7,339 nucleotides of DNA from Firmicutes bacterium UBA6418 (GCA_002439735.1 DJPG01000043.1:1-7339), one strand, 5' to 3'; positions 1-6,275 are shown, counted from the first letter of the stretch. The notes: generated by a model not told the origin, from the letters alone. Made by a program: numbers and translations.

Positions 1-717
1 GACGGCGTGGACGGCGAGGAAATCTTCAAGGATCAGGTTACCGGAGACCTCAAGGCCGGCGACAAGACCCCTGCTTTCAGCGGTAGCACGACACGTGAGG
101 GCTACAAGTTCACCGGCTGGAATCCGACAGTTACCGACACCGTAACCGGCAATGTCACTTACACCGCACAGTGGGAAAAGCAGACACCTCCTACCCCATG
201 GTATCCGCCGACGCAGAGCGAGTATGATCTGACCATCACCAAGAAGGTTGAGGGGCTTGACAGCATCCCGGCGAACTATGTGGTTACGGTAACCATCACA
301 GGCAAAAACGGAACCAGCAAGACCATGTCGCTGCGCGCGAATGAAACGCAGAGCATAAAGCTTCCTGTCGGTGAGTACACGCTTACGGAAACCGCGCCTG
401 CGGTCGAGGGTTACACTCAGTCCGCTCAGACATTCAGCACTAACCATTTCACGCTGGCCTACGGCGGTAAGAACGTAACGATCACCAACTCCTACACGAA
501 GGACGCGGAAGAGCCTGCTGTTGATCCGGATCAGCCGACAAAACCGGAAAAACCATCTAAACCGACAAAGCCGGCAAAGACGAACGACAATCCGAATGAA
601 GTTCCGAAGACCGGCGACAACAGCCATGTGCTTCTGTGGTTTGCTCTCCTGCTTGTCAGCGGCGGCGCAGCCATCGGCACGACGGTTGTAACCAAAAAGA
701 AAACGTATCACAGATAA
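1..717 (+). CDS. Sortase-anchored surface protein, C-terminal part (5' end outside window)
   Basis: The reading frame is open from base 1, so this is the C-terminal 238 residues of a longer protein; the GTG at base 7 is not a credible start. Visible order: the end of an InlB_B/Listeria-Bacteroides-type repeat (about residues 25-58, with EGYKFTGWNP and NVTYTAQW), a beta-rich Cna-B/DUF5979-like domain (about 74-165, with LTITKKVEG, LPVGEYTLTE and VTITNSY), a Pro/Lys spacer with three-residue xKP periodicity (about 178-192), a sorting signal VPKTG at 201-205 (bases 601-615), a hydrophobic segment at about 210-231 and a basic tail ending KKKTYHR. The TLTE-type motif and ITNSY ending are typical of pilin-like and adhesin stalk domains. 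From family knowledge, sortase cleaves between T and G and links the protein to peptidoglycan. A role in adhesion or as a stalk is inferred; the functional N-terminal head is not visible. A hairpin terminator follows directly. Confidence 0.9.
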   Translation, partial: DGVDGEEIFKDQVTGDLKAGDKTPAFSGSTTREGYKFTGWNPTVTDTVTGNVTYTAQWEKQTPPTPWYPPTQSEYDLTITKKVEGLDSIPANYVVTVTITGKNGTSKTMSLRANETQSIKLPVGEYTLTETAPAVEGYTQSAQTFSTNHFTLAYGGKNVTITNSYTKDAEEPAVDPDQPTKPEKPSKPTKPAKTNDNPNEVPKTGDNSHVLLWFALLLVSGGAAIGTTVVTKKKTYHR

Positions 718-735
718 CAAAAGGGCAAAACCCTG

Positions 736-772
736 CGGCGGCTATCGGAAACGGCAGCCGCCGTTTTCTTTT
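736..772 (+). terminator. Intrinsic terminator of the surface-protein gene
   Basis: A perfect 8-bp GC-rich stem, CGGCGGCT (736-743) with AGCCGCCG (756-763), encloses a 12-base loop and is followed by TTTTCTTTT (764-772). It lies 18 bases after the stop codon. A small AGGG/CCCT hairpin (722-725 with 731-734) sits just upstream of it. The polarity of the T-run fits termination on the + strand. Confidence 0.9.
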
Positions 773-902
773 GCGCAAAAACCCTACCTGCCTCACTATC
801 AAAAAAATTTCAAAGAATTGTCATGCGTCGATCGGATTTCGGGTTTGTCCCCGGAGATACAAAAATAGAACATTCTTTACGCTTTTTTTGCCTTGTATTT
901 GC

Positions 903-930
903 TTGAGAAATTTTTCCGTTTTGGTATAAT
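903..930 (+). promoter_or_regulatory. Sigma-A promoter of the transporter gene
   Basis: A consensus TATAAT -10 box lies at 925-930 and is preceded by TGG, giving an extended -10 (TGnTATAAT). A TTGAGA -35 box lies at 903-908, with a 16-base spacer. The predicted start, near 937, leaves a leader of about 34 bases. The rest of the gap from 773 to 902 is AT-rich, and I see no structured RNA or gene in it. Confidence 0.75.
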
Positions 931-956
931 GTTTGGGTAAATGTTTGCTTTTTAAC

Positions 957-962
957 AAGGAG
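957..962 (+). promoter_or_regulatory. Ribosome binding site of the transporter gene
   Basis: AAGGAG sits 8 bases before the ATG at 971. This fixes the start codon of the transporter. Confidence 0.8.
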
Positions 963-970
963 ATTCTACC

Positions 971-2383
971 ATGCAAATTATAAAATTCGATGCCATCAGC
1001 CTGATGCTCAATCCGTTCGTGCTGATGTTCATCACCATTACCCTCGGCCTGTTATTCGGCAAGATCAAATTCGGCAAATTCAGCTTCGGCACCTCCGGAG
1101 CCTTGTTTGTGGGACTAGCTATCGGCTGGGCGGTTTACGGCTTTGCCCAAAAGCTCTATCTTGCCGGGGATGAATCGGCAGCCGGCTGGAAAGCCGCGGT
1201 TCAGATCATGACAGGCAACGGTGGGAAAGTCGTCAACACGTACTTCTTTTCGGCGGCGCTGATCGTCTTCGTGGCTGCCGTCGGGCTGCTGGCAGCCAAA
1301 GACCTCGGCATTGTCCTCAAAAAATACGGCGCCAAATTTGTGGTACTCGGTCTTTTGATCACCTTTGTCGGAGCAGGCGCAACCTACGCCTGCACGGCGT
1401 TCTGCAAGGACACGAACCAGTATGCCGTGACCGGCGTTTATACCGGCGCGATGACCAGCTCCCCGGGGCTGGCTTCCGCACTGGAAACCGCGGAGATCCA
1501 GGCCACGGACTTGGCGGATCGCTACGAGCAGGCTTCCGACTTGGATCGACAGTCCTTGATCCGCGTGCTCACGCTCAACGAAAAATACAGCGGCTTGACC
1601 GCGGAGAACACCGCGTCCCTGACGCAGGAAATGAAACTGGATTTCGTCAATCAGGCTACCGCGCAGGTTGGCATCGGTTCGGCGGTCGGCTATCCGTTCG
1701 GCGTCATCATCGTCATTCTGGCTGTCAACTTCCTCAATGTCATTTTCAAATTTGACGTGGAGGAAGAAAAGAAAAAGTATCGGCTGGAAATGGAAGCTGC
1801 CCGCAATATCCAGGGCGTTCGGGAGATACCGACGACTGAGTTCAGCATCATCTCGTTCGCGCTGGTCTGCTTTGTCGGTTATCTGATCGGCTCGATCAAG
1901 ATCTACATGGGGCCGCTCGGTTATGTCAGTCTGGAATCCACCGGCGGCGTTCTGATCGGCGCGCTGCTGCTGGGCTATATCGGCAGGATCGGACCGATCT
2001 CGTTCCGCATGGATACCAAGGTATTAGGCATCATCCGGGAACTGGGCCTGGCCTTCTTTTTGGCGATCGTCGGTCTGAACTACGGCTACGGGGCCGTGGC
2101 CGCGCTGACCGGTTCCGGCATTACCCTGGCGCTTGTCAGCCTGTTCGTGGGCGCGGTATCGATCATGGTCGGATTTTTGGTCGGACGCTATCTGTTCAAG
2201 CTCAACTGGATCATGTTATCCGGCGCGATCTGCGGCGGTATGACTTCCACACCGGGTCTCGGCGCGGCGACCGACGCGGTCGGCAGCGACGAACCGGGCG
2301 CCGGATACGGCGCAACCTATCCGTTTGCGCTGTTCGGCATGGTCATCTTTACGATCATCCTCAATAAACTGCCGCTGCTGTAG
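971..2383 (+). CDS. AspT/YidE/YbjL-family (aspartate-alanine exchanger) membrane transporter
   Basis: A 470-residue polytopic membrane protein built from two homologous halves, as in the Asp-Al_Ex (YidE/YbjL duplication) family. The half signatures are TSSPG (162-166) with YPFG (241-244) and TSTPG (425-429) with YPFA (450-453). Each half begins with a Gly-rich helix: GTSGALFVGLAIG (40-52) and STGGVLIGALLLGYIG (323-338). About ten hydrophobic segments are visible. Known members such as AspT of Tetragenococcus exchange aspartate for alanine across the plasma membrane; the substrate here cannot be told. Two oddities stand out. First, the two RCK_C (TrkA_C) domains usual between the halves are absent: only a charged linker of about 30 residues (259-290, with VEEEKKKY) remains. 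Second, the TSSPG-to-YPFG spacing is 74 residues in half one and 20 in half two, a hydrophilic insertion of about 54 residues. The gene is monocistronic, with its own promoter, ribosome binding site and terminator. The family call is firm; the substrate is unknown. Confidence 0.9.
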   Translation: MQIIKFDAISLMLNPFVLMFITITLGLLFGKIKFGKFSFGTSGALFVGLAIGWAVYGFAQKLYLAGDESAAGWKAAVQIMTGNGGKVVNTYFFSAALIVFVAAVGLLAAKDLGIVLKKYGAKFVVLGLLITFVGAGATYACTAFCKDTNQYAVTGVYTGAMTSSPGLASALETAEIQATDLADRYEQASDLDRQSLIRVLTLNEKYSGLTAENTASLTQEMKLDFVNQATAQVGIGSAVGYPFGVIIVILAVNFLNVIFKFDVEEEKKKYRLEMEAARNIQGVREIPTTEFSIISFALVCFVGYLIGSIKIYMGPLGYVSLESTGGVLIGALLLGYIGRIGPISFRMDTKVLGIIRELGLAFFLAIVGLNYGYGAVAALTGSGITLALVSLFVGAVSIMVGFLVGRYLFKLNWIMLSGAICGGMTSTPGLGAATDAVGSDEPGAGYGATYPFALFGMVIFTIILNKLPLL

Positions 2384-2441
2384 AGCGCATAGTCCGCACG
2401 GCTTTGCCCATCAGGCACAGGCCAAATGTCCTGCGCCGCTT

Positions 2442-2459
2442 GACACATTCGACACATTC
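2442..2459. repeat. Tandem 9-bp repeat GACACATTC x2
   Basis: GACACATTC occurs twice head to tail (2442-2450, 2451-2459). A partial third copy, CGACATTCC, lies at 2469-2477. The repeat is in the non-coding gap after the transporter gene. No function is evident. Confidence 0.6.
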
Positions 2460-2478
2460 GGCAAATTTCGACATTCCG

Positions 2479-2499
2479 TGATCATAATCATGATCATAA
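2479..2499. repeat. Direct repeat of TGATCATAA containing a TGATCA palindrome
   Basis: TGATCATAA occurs at 2479-2487 and at 2491-2499, a 12-base period. Each copy contains the 6-base palindrome TGATCA. It lies immediately 5' of the terminator stem. It could be a protein-binding site or simple low-complexity sequence; the sequence does not decide. Confidence 0.5.
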
Positions 2500-2500
2500 T

Positions 2501-2550
2501 AAGGTTCGCTGCAGATGCTTCTCGAAGCTTTCTGCCGGCGAACCTTTTTT
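2501..2550 (+). terminator. Strong intrinsic terminator of the transporter gene
   Basis: AGGTTCGC (2502-2509) pairs perfectly with GCGAACCT (2538-2545). Inside, GCAGA pairs with TCTGC (2531-2535) and GCTT with AAGC, giving a long, slightly bulged hairpin, and a T-run follows to 2550. It separates the transporter from the sigma-factor operon. In-frame ATG codons upstream of 2605, such as the one at 2515, lie inside this hairpin and are not used. Confidence 0.9.
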
Positions 2551-2571
2551 GTGCAAAAAATATTTTTTTCT

Positions 2572-2597
2572 TGTAACGAAACCGCTTTTCGTGTTAC
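2572..2597 (+). promoter_or_regulatory. Candidate ECF-type (possibly autoregulated) promoter / palindrome
   Basis: TGTAACGAAA (2572-2581) resembles the -35 element (TGAAAC/TGTAAC) of ECF-sigma promoters, and CGTGTTA (2590-2596) resembles a CGT-type -10. The same bases form an inverted repeat: GTAA+CGAAA (2573-2581) with TTTCG (2587-2591) and TTAC (2594-2597), with a 5-base loop and a 2-base bulge. The gap from AAC to CGT is 12 bases, shorter than the 16-17 usual for ECF promoters, so the -10 may lie slightly downstream, in the AT-rich 2594-2606. No convincing sigma-A promoter competes here. Autoregulation is inferred from position. Confidence 0.45.
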
Positions 2598-2627
2598 TTA
2601 TTATATGACAGCAAACGAAAAAGAGGG

Positions 2628-2635
2628 AAAGGAGG
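2628..2635 (+). promoter_or_regulatory. Ribosome binding site fixing the sigma-factor start
   Basis: AAAGGAGG lies 8 bases before the ATG at 2644. The earlier in-frame ATGs at 2515 and 2605 have no such site, and they lie within the terminator hairpin and at the promoter's downstream edge. Confidence 0.85.
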
Positions 2636-2643
2636 CGTGCTGC

Positions 2644-3114
2644 ATGGAGGAACTTTATCGGGAGCATTCGCGCATGATCTACGGATTCTTGTTTGCGAAA
2701 TGCGCGGATGCGGATCTTGCCGAAGAGCTGACACAGGAAACCTTCTATCAAGCGCTGCGCGCGGCGTATCGGTTTCGCGGCGACAGCAGCGTCAGCACCT
2801 GGCTCTGCGGGATCGCGAATAATGTCTGGCGCCGTCATTTGGCAAAGCAAAATAGGCGCAAAGAAAGTCTTTCGCCGGACGACCTGCAGACTCCGTCCGC
2901 GGAACAGGTCTGCATTGCGAAACTCGACACCCTGAGCCTGATGCAGGCGCTCCATAAGCTCGAAGATCCGATGCGTGAGGTCCTGTACCTGCGTCTGATG
3001 GGGGATCTTTCTTTTAAGGAGATCGGACAGATCATGGAGCATACGGAGAACTGGGCACGCGTTACGTTTTACCGCGGCAAAGAAAAATTACAAAAGGGGG
3101 TTTCTATAAAATGA
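2644..3114 (+). CDS. ECF-type RNA polymerase sigma factor
   Basis: A 156-residue protein of typical ECF sigma size. Region 2 (about residues 1-68) contains the acidic DLAEELTQETFYQALRA helix and the RGDSSVSTWLCGIANN motif of region 2.4. A variable linker (about 69-94) leads to region 4 (about 95-150), with LEDPMREVLYLRLMGDLSFK and EIGQIM...NWARVTFYRGKEKL forming the helix-turn-helix that reads the -35 box. It directs core RNA polymerase to a dedicated promoter set when its anti-sigma partner releases it. The stop codon overlaps the start of the next gene (ATGA, 3111-3114), which implies translational coupling and is typical of sigma/anti-sigma pairs. The family is clear; the regulon and inducing signal are not visible. 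The C-terminal region 4 NWARVTFYRGKEKL motif is typical of Clostridia ECF sigmas paired with zinc-finger anti-sigmas. Confidence 0.93.
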   Translation: MEELYREHSRMIYGFLFAKCADADLAEELTQETFYQALRAAYRFRGDSSVSTWLCGIANNVWRRHLAKQNRRKESLSPDDLQTPSAEQVCIAKLDTLSLMQALHKLEDPMREVLYLRLMGDLSFKEIGQIMEHTENWARVTFYRGKEKLQKGVSIK

Positions 3115-4244
3115 TAAAATTACCTTGTGATATCGTCCAGGACTTACTGCCATCCTACGCGGACGGTTTGACCAGTCCCGCGAGCAGCGAGACGGTCGAA
3201 GCACATCTGGCGGAATGTCCGACCTGTTCCGCTGCCTATCAAGCCATGCAGACAGGGAGCGCCGGAGACGCAAAAGATGCCGCAAAATCCGAAGGATCCG
3301 GCAACGGAGATTTTCCGGAGATCGATTACCTGAAAAAGATCCGCAGCACAAATCGCAAACGGATCCTGATCGCGGCGATCCTGGTGCTGCTTCTGACCGG
3401 TTTCGGTATCTGGACCAAGATTTACCTGTACGGCAGCCCGATCGACGATTTCCATATGATGATGACGACTGATACGGACTCTCGCGTAACAGAAACCGAG
3501 ACCTATATTGATGAAAACGGAGAGACCCGGAATTTTTCTCACGTCACGGCCGAAACACTTGTACTCAACTGTTGGATCGAAAACAGCAGCGGACTGGCAT
3601 TCTCACACTACAAACTCAAAGAGACCGCTGACGGCCTCGACGTCATCGTCTACGCTGTGCCGCTCTCACGTTTCCATCAGGCGCGCACTTTCCGGGTAGA
3701 AGTGCCGGTCACCTATGATACCGAAGCCGACGAGATGCAGCCCGCAGCCATCAACATCAAAGGCGACACCATCGACCGCAGCGGCCTGATCACCAAAAAA
3801 GCCAAGGCATTGTACGCGGCACGCAACCCGTTTATCGGTGATATCAGTGCCGACCAGCGGCTCGCAAATATCCTCGGCGTCGGCGAAACGATCGGGAGCT
3901 ACACCAACAAGCTGTACACGGAGGAATCCGAAGGATTTGAATATCCGTACAGCTGGGAATTGATCTTTGACCGGCCCTGGGCAGACGGCTATGACAAGAT
4001 TTATAACCAGAAGATGCGCTCCTATGCCTATGCACTGATCGCCCTGATCGAAAACTGCGGCGAGATCAAGTGGACCTACCGCGATGCAGACGGCGCGTCG
4101 CATACACAAAGCGTGACCCTCGCGGACTGGAGCGCAGAATACCCGAATGACAATATCAACCCGGGCTTTCGCCTTGAACTCAAGGATTACGCAGCCTACG
4201 ATTATCGCGTCCAAAGCCTGCTGACCATGCTCGACATCTACTAG
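3111..4244 (+). CDS. Membrane-anchored zinc-finger anti-sigma factor with extracellular DUF4825-like domain
   Basis: A 377-residue predicted single-pass protein. Residues 1-46 are a zf-HC2-type anti-sigma domain: LPCDIVQDLLPSYADGL followed by HLAECPTC, with C6, H32, C36 and C39 as likely zinc ligands. A charged linker, including basic residues 75-84, leads to a hydrophobic segment at about 85-102. The remaining 270 or so residues would lie outside the cell. The C-terminal part, from about residue 238 (NPFIGD, then ILGV, then a YALIALIENCGEIKWTY motif near 307-323), resembles the DUF4825 domain found after anti-sigma and sensor modules in Bacillota; this assignment is from memory of the family pattern. 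Inferred role: it sequesters the upstream sigma factor at the membrane and releases it on an envelope signal. The start codon overlaps the sigma stop codon by 4 bases, with GGGGG (3097-3101) as part of the likely ribosome binding site. No protease site can be identified by eye. Confidence 0.88.
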   Translation: MIKLPCDIVQDLLPSYADGLTSPASSETVEAHLAECPTCSAAYQAMQTGSAGDAKDAAKSEGSGNGDFPEIDYLKKIRSTNRKRILIAAILVLLLTGFGIWTKIYLYGSPIDDFHMMMTTDTDSRVTETETYIDENGETRNFSHVTAETLVLNCWIENSSGLAFSHYKLKETADGLDVIVYAVPLSRFHQARTFRVEVPVTYDTEADEMQPAAINIKGDTIDRSGLITKKAKALYAARNPFIGDISADQRLANILGVGETIGSYTNKLYTEESEGFEYPYSWELIFDRPWADGYDKIYNQKMRSYAYALIALIENCGEIKWTYRDADGASHTQSVTLADWSAEYPNDNINPGFRLELKDYAAYDYRVQSLLTMLDIY

Positions 4245-4276
4245 CCGCGCAGACACGCTGCGCTACGTAAAGTGTA

Positions 4277-4292
4277 TCAGCGCGTCAGCGCG
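4277..4292. repeat. Tandem 8-bp repeat TCAGCGCG x2
   Basis: TCAGCGCG occurs twice head to tail after the anti-sigma stop codon. The upstream CGCTGCGCT (4256-4264) is partly complementary to it with a 2-base bulge, so a small hairpin could form. Function unknown. Confidence 0.45.
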
Positions 4293-4310
4293 TCAAACAC
4301 GTGAATTCCA

Positions 4311-4394
4311 AAAGCATGCATCGTATTTCCCGCGGCCGCCCTTGCGGCGTTTCCCGCCGCTGGGGGCGCTGCTACGGGAGCCGATGCATGCTTT
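4311..4394 (+). terminator. Large branched stem-loop terminator after the sigma/anti-sigma operon
   Basis: A perfect 13-bp stem, AAAGCATGCATCG (4311-4323) with CGATGCATGCTTT (4382-4394), closes a GC-rich 58-base interior. Inside, TCCCG (4328-4332) can pair with CGGGA (4375-4379), and GCGGCG (4344-4349) pairs with CGCCGC (4355-4360) around a 5-base loop. On the + strand a T-rich tract (CTTTTTTT) follows directly, consistent with termination of the operon. On the - strand only TTTT follows, so it would also be a weak terminator for the convergent gene ending at 4444. The size is unusual for a simple terminator; a dispersed repeat element is an alternative. Confidence 0.75.
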
Positions 4395-4443
4395 CTTTTT
4401 TTCTTGCTATCCTTATGCTGCTGCATGCCACGTTTACAGACCA

Positions 4444-6120
4444 CTAACGATAATGGTACCCTTTTCCGTAAAAGCTCTTTTTACTCAAAAGCAGGAACTT
4501 GTTGGTGCCGGTGCCCTCGTTGTAAGTCACATCGGTATAGTACCACTTGCTTCCGATCTTGCTGCGGTTCCACATATGTGTCTCAAAATCCTTTTTGCCC
4601 GGTCCGGAGGTCGCCGTACCGCCGATGGACTGTGTTTCGATGCCAGCCTGCAACCCCATCATGCGGAACAGCTCCGCGAAGCCCTGGCAGACTGCTTTCT
4701 TGTTGTCCAAAAGACCCAGGAAGCTATAGGATGCCTGCCGGTACTGATGGTCGTAGGAATAATGTTTGACTATGTAGCGGTTGATGGCTCTGACTTTTTC
4801 TTTTTTCGTCTTGCAGCCCTTGGTCGCAGTCTTCGTGATGCTGCAGATCTTCTTATAATACTTGACCGCCTTGGCCGATGCGTTCGTCTTGACCTTCGGA
4901 TCGCAGATCAGACGCTCCACTTCAAACTCTGTGCAATAGTCAAACTGCACGTCAATGTCCGCCATCCCGTTTTCAATCGAGGAATTCGTCTGTGTGTCGG
5001 CAGAGGACAGGTTCCATGCCGTGCCGTATACGTTCAGAACCTCGTACAGATGCTCAGATGTACGAATCTTGAGATGCGGCAAAAGCTTTTCCTGCGCCTG
5101 GACATATAGCGAATACAGCGTATCCGCGTCGCTGACGGTCATGCCCGCGGTATAAGTGACCGGCACGCGCTTGAACGCAGTCTCATAAACGCCGTGGCCG
5201 GCCGGACTGTCATCCCAGATGTTCGCAAACAGGCTCTGGTCGATCTCGCGTTCGCCACGGAAGGTGTTATAAATCGTCAAATCCGTATGACTGCCGGTAA
5301 AGCTGCCACCCGTCACGGTCAGGTTCACATTCCCCTGCACCGCAAGCGCGTCGTAGCCGTGGAAGCTACCGCCGCTGATGCTGATATCCGTCCCGTATTT
5401 CCCGGAAAATCCCGCCAGACCGCAGGACTTTTCGCCCACGAAAGTGCCGCCGCTGATCGTCAGCTTGCCGCCGTTCGCGTCGCAGCCGCTATAGGTTCCG
5501 CTCAGCTCGCCGCCGGTGATGTTGACCTTCGTTTTGGAGGTTCCCAAAAGCGTCAAGCCGCTCTCACCCTGCAGGGTGCCGCCTTGAAGGTTCAGCGTGC
5601 CTTCCACCTGCTTAATGCCGCACTTCGCGCCGCGGAAGTTGCCGCTGTTGATCGTTGTCTTGCCGCCGGTATTGTACATCGCATAATACTTCCCGCGGAA
5701 TGTGCCACCATTGATGATCAAGGTGCCGGAAGCGCAGCCGATCGCGTCCTGATCCCGGGTGTTGCGGATCTGTCCGCCGCCACGGCTGTCGTTGATGGTC
5801 AGCTTGCCACCCTTGACCGTGATCAGTCCGGTTGTCTGATCCTTGCCCTTGATGCTATACCCATTCAGATCCAGACTTTTGGTTTTGCTTTTAACCACGA
5901 TCGCCTTGGTCAGTCCGCTGATATCCGCCGTTAAGCGGTAAGATCCGCTCTTTGACGATGTCAGCGCGCTGCGCAGCGCCGCCGCGCTCCCGATCGACTT
6001 GACGCTCGCCGCGTCCGCGCTCTGCGCGTGCCCGAATCCCTGCGGCAGAAGGGTCACCAGGACTGCCACCATCAGGCACAGGCAAGCTGCTCTTTTCAGT
6101 TGTTTCCATCGTTTTTTCAT
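4444..6120 (-). CDS. Secreted beta-helix-like protein with C-terminal transglutaminase-like domain
   Basis: A 558-residue exported protein. Residues 1 to about 33-38 form a signal peptide (basic MKKRWKQLKR start, then a hydrophobic core, then HAQSADAA). Residues about 105-285 hold eight turns of a Gly/Thr-rich motif (GTLIINGGTFRG, GKLTISGGTFVG and similar) spaced mostly 21-27 residues apart, as in right-handed parallel beta-helix or pectate-lyase-like folds. Residues about 320-558 include a transglutaminase-like domain with a plausible Cys-His-Asp triad: C478 in KKAVCQGFAELF, H515 in FETHMWN and D530 in WYYTDVTYN. This order is typical of bacterial transglutaminase-core proteins, which act as cross-linkers, peptidases or binding domains outside the cell. 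Substrate and enzymatic activity are unknown. The start is supported by GGAGGAGG (6130-6137) 9 bases upstream. No sorting signal or C-terminal membrane segment is seen, so it is probably released or loosely bound. Confidence 0.85.
   Translation of the reverse strand: MKKRWKQLKRAACLCLMVAVLVTLLPQGFGHAQSADAASVKSIGSAAALRSALTSSKSGSYRLTADISGLTKAIVVKSKTKSLDLNGYSIKGKDQTTGLITVKGGKLTINDSRGGGQIRNTRDQDAIGCASGTLIINGGTFRGKYYAMYNTGGKTTINSGNFRGAKCGIKQVEGTLNLQGGTLQGESGLTLLGTSKTKVNITGGELSGTYSGCDANGGKLTISGGTFVGEKSCGLAGFSGKYGTDISISGGSFHGYDALAVQGNVNLTVTGGSFTGSHTDLTIYNTFRGEREIDQSLFANIWDDSPAGHGVYETAFKRVPVTYTAGMTVSDADTLYSLYVQAQEKLLPHLKIRTSEHLYEVLNVYGTAWNLSSADTQTNSSIENGMADIDVQFDYCTEFEVERLICDPKVKTNASAKAVKYYKKICSITKTATKGCKTKKEKVRAINRYIVKHYSYDHQYRQASYSFLGLLDNKKAVCQGFAELFRMMGLQAGIETQSIGGTATSGPGKKDFETHMWNRSKIGSKWYYTDVTYNEGTGTNKFLLLSKKSFYGKGYHYR
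5266..5808 (-). repeat. Coding repeat region: eight beta-helix turns
   Basis: Within the secreted protein, residues about 105-285 contain eight similar turns, beginning GKLTIN (105), GTLIIN (132), GKTTIN (153), GTLNLQ (174), TKVNIT (197), GKLTIS (218), TDISIS (244) and VNLTVT (265). Most are followed by GG-x-[FL]-x-G. Spacing is 21, 23, 26 or 27 residues. The turns have diverged at both DNA and protein level, so this is an old duplication, not a fresh tandem expansion. Confidence 0.75.
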
Positions 6121-6173
6121 TCCGACTGTCCTCCTCCATCTGTTTGAACCACGTTTCGTTATACATTGTTTTT

Positions 6174-6203
6174 ATTTTATCATATTCTATGCGAAAAATC
6201 CAA
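6174..6203 (-). promoter_or_regulatory. Putative promoter of the secreted-protein gene
   Basis: On the - strand, TTGGAT (6203-6198) and TAAAAT (6179-6174) are separated by 18 bases, which fits a sigma-A promoter. The predicted start, near 6167, leaves a leader of about 45 bases. The region is AT-rich, so chance matches are likely; the placement just after the glnS terminator supports it. Confidence 0.4.
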
Positions 6204-6204
6204 C

Positions 6205-6226
6205 AAAAAAAGGACTTTCCCAAGTC
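6205..6226 (-). terminator. Short putative terminator of glnS
   Basis: On the - strand, GACTT (6226-6222) pairs with AAGTC (6217-6213) around a GGGA loop, followed by CTTTTTTT (6212-6205). The stem is only 5 bp, so termination may be weak and some read-through into the secreted-protein gene is possible. Confidence 0.5.
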
Positions 6227-6275
6227 GTTTTACCTGTGAAAATCCCTTTATTCTTTTTGTTGTTTTTTCGGTTTT

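Noticed and set aside
773..902. Possible riboswitch or small RNA before the transporter promoter
   Set aside because: The sequence is AT-rich without a convincing stem or known riboswitch core, and it lies upstream of the promoter rather than within the transcript leader.
2515..2643. N-terminal extension of the sigma factor using ATG 2515 or 2605
   Set aside because: These codons fall in the terminator hairpin and at the promoter's edge, lack a ribosome binding site, and add residues not seen in ECF sigmas. ATG 2644 has a strong site.
2494..3042. - strand open frame (182 codons) opposite the sigma-factor gene
   Set aside because: It runs through the terminator and promoter region and opposes a clear ECF sigma gene.
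3666..4256. - strand open frame (196 codons) opposite the anti-sigma gene
   Set aside because: It lies wholly within a well-supported + strand gene and has no domain or ribosome binding site.
4342..5109. Long + strand open frame (255 codons) opposite the secreted-protein gene
   Set aside because: It overlaps the transglutaminase domain on the other strand, has no ribosome binding site, shows no recognisable domain, and starts inside the stem-loop at 4311-4394.
5194..5934. + strand open frame (246 codons) opposite the beta-helix repeats
   Set aside because: Its Ala-rich composition is the mirror of the Gly/Thr-rich repeats on the - strand. It is a shadow frame with no own signals.
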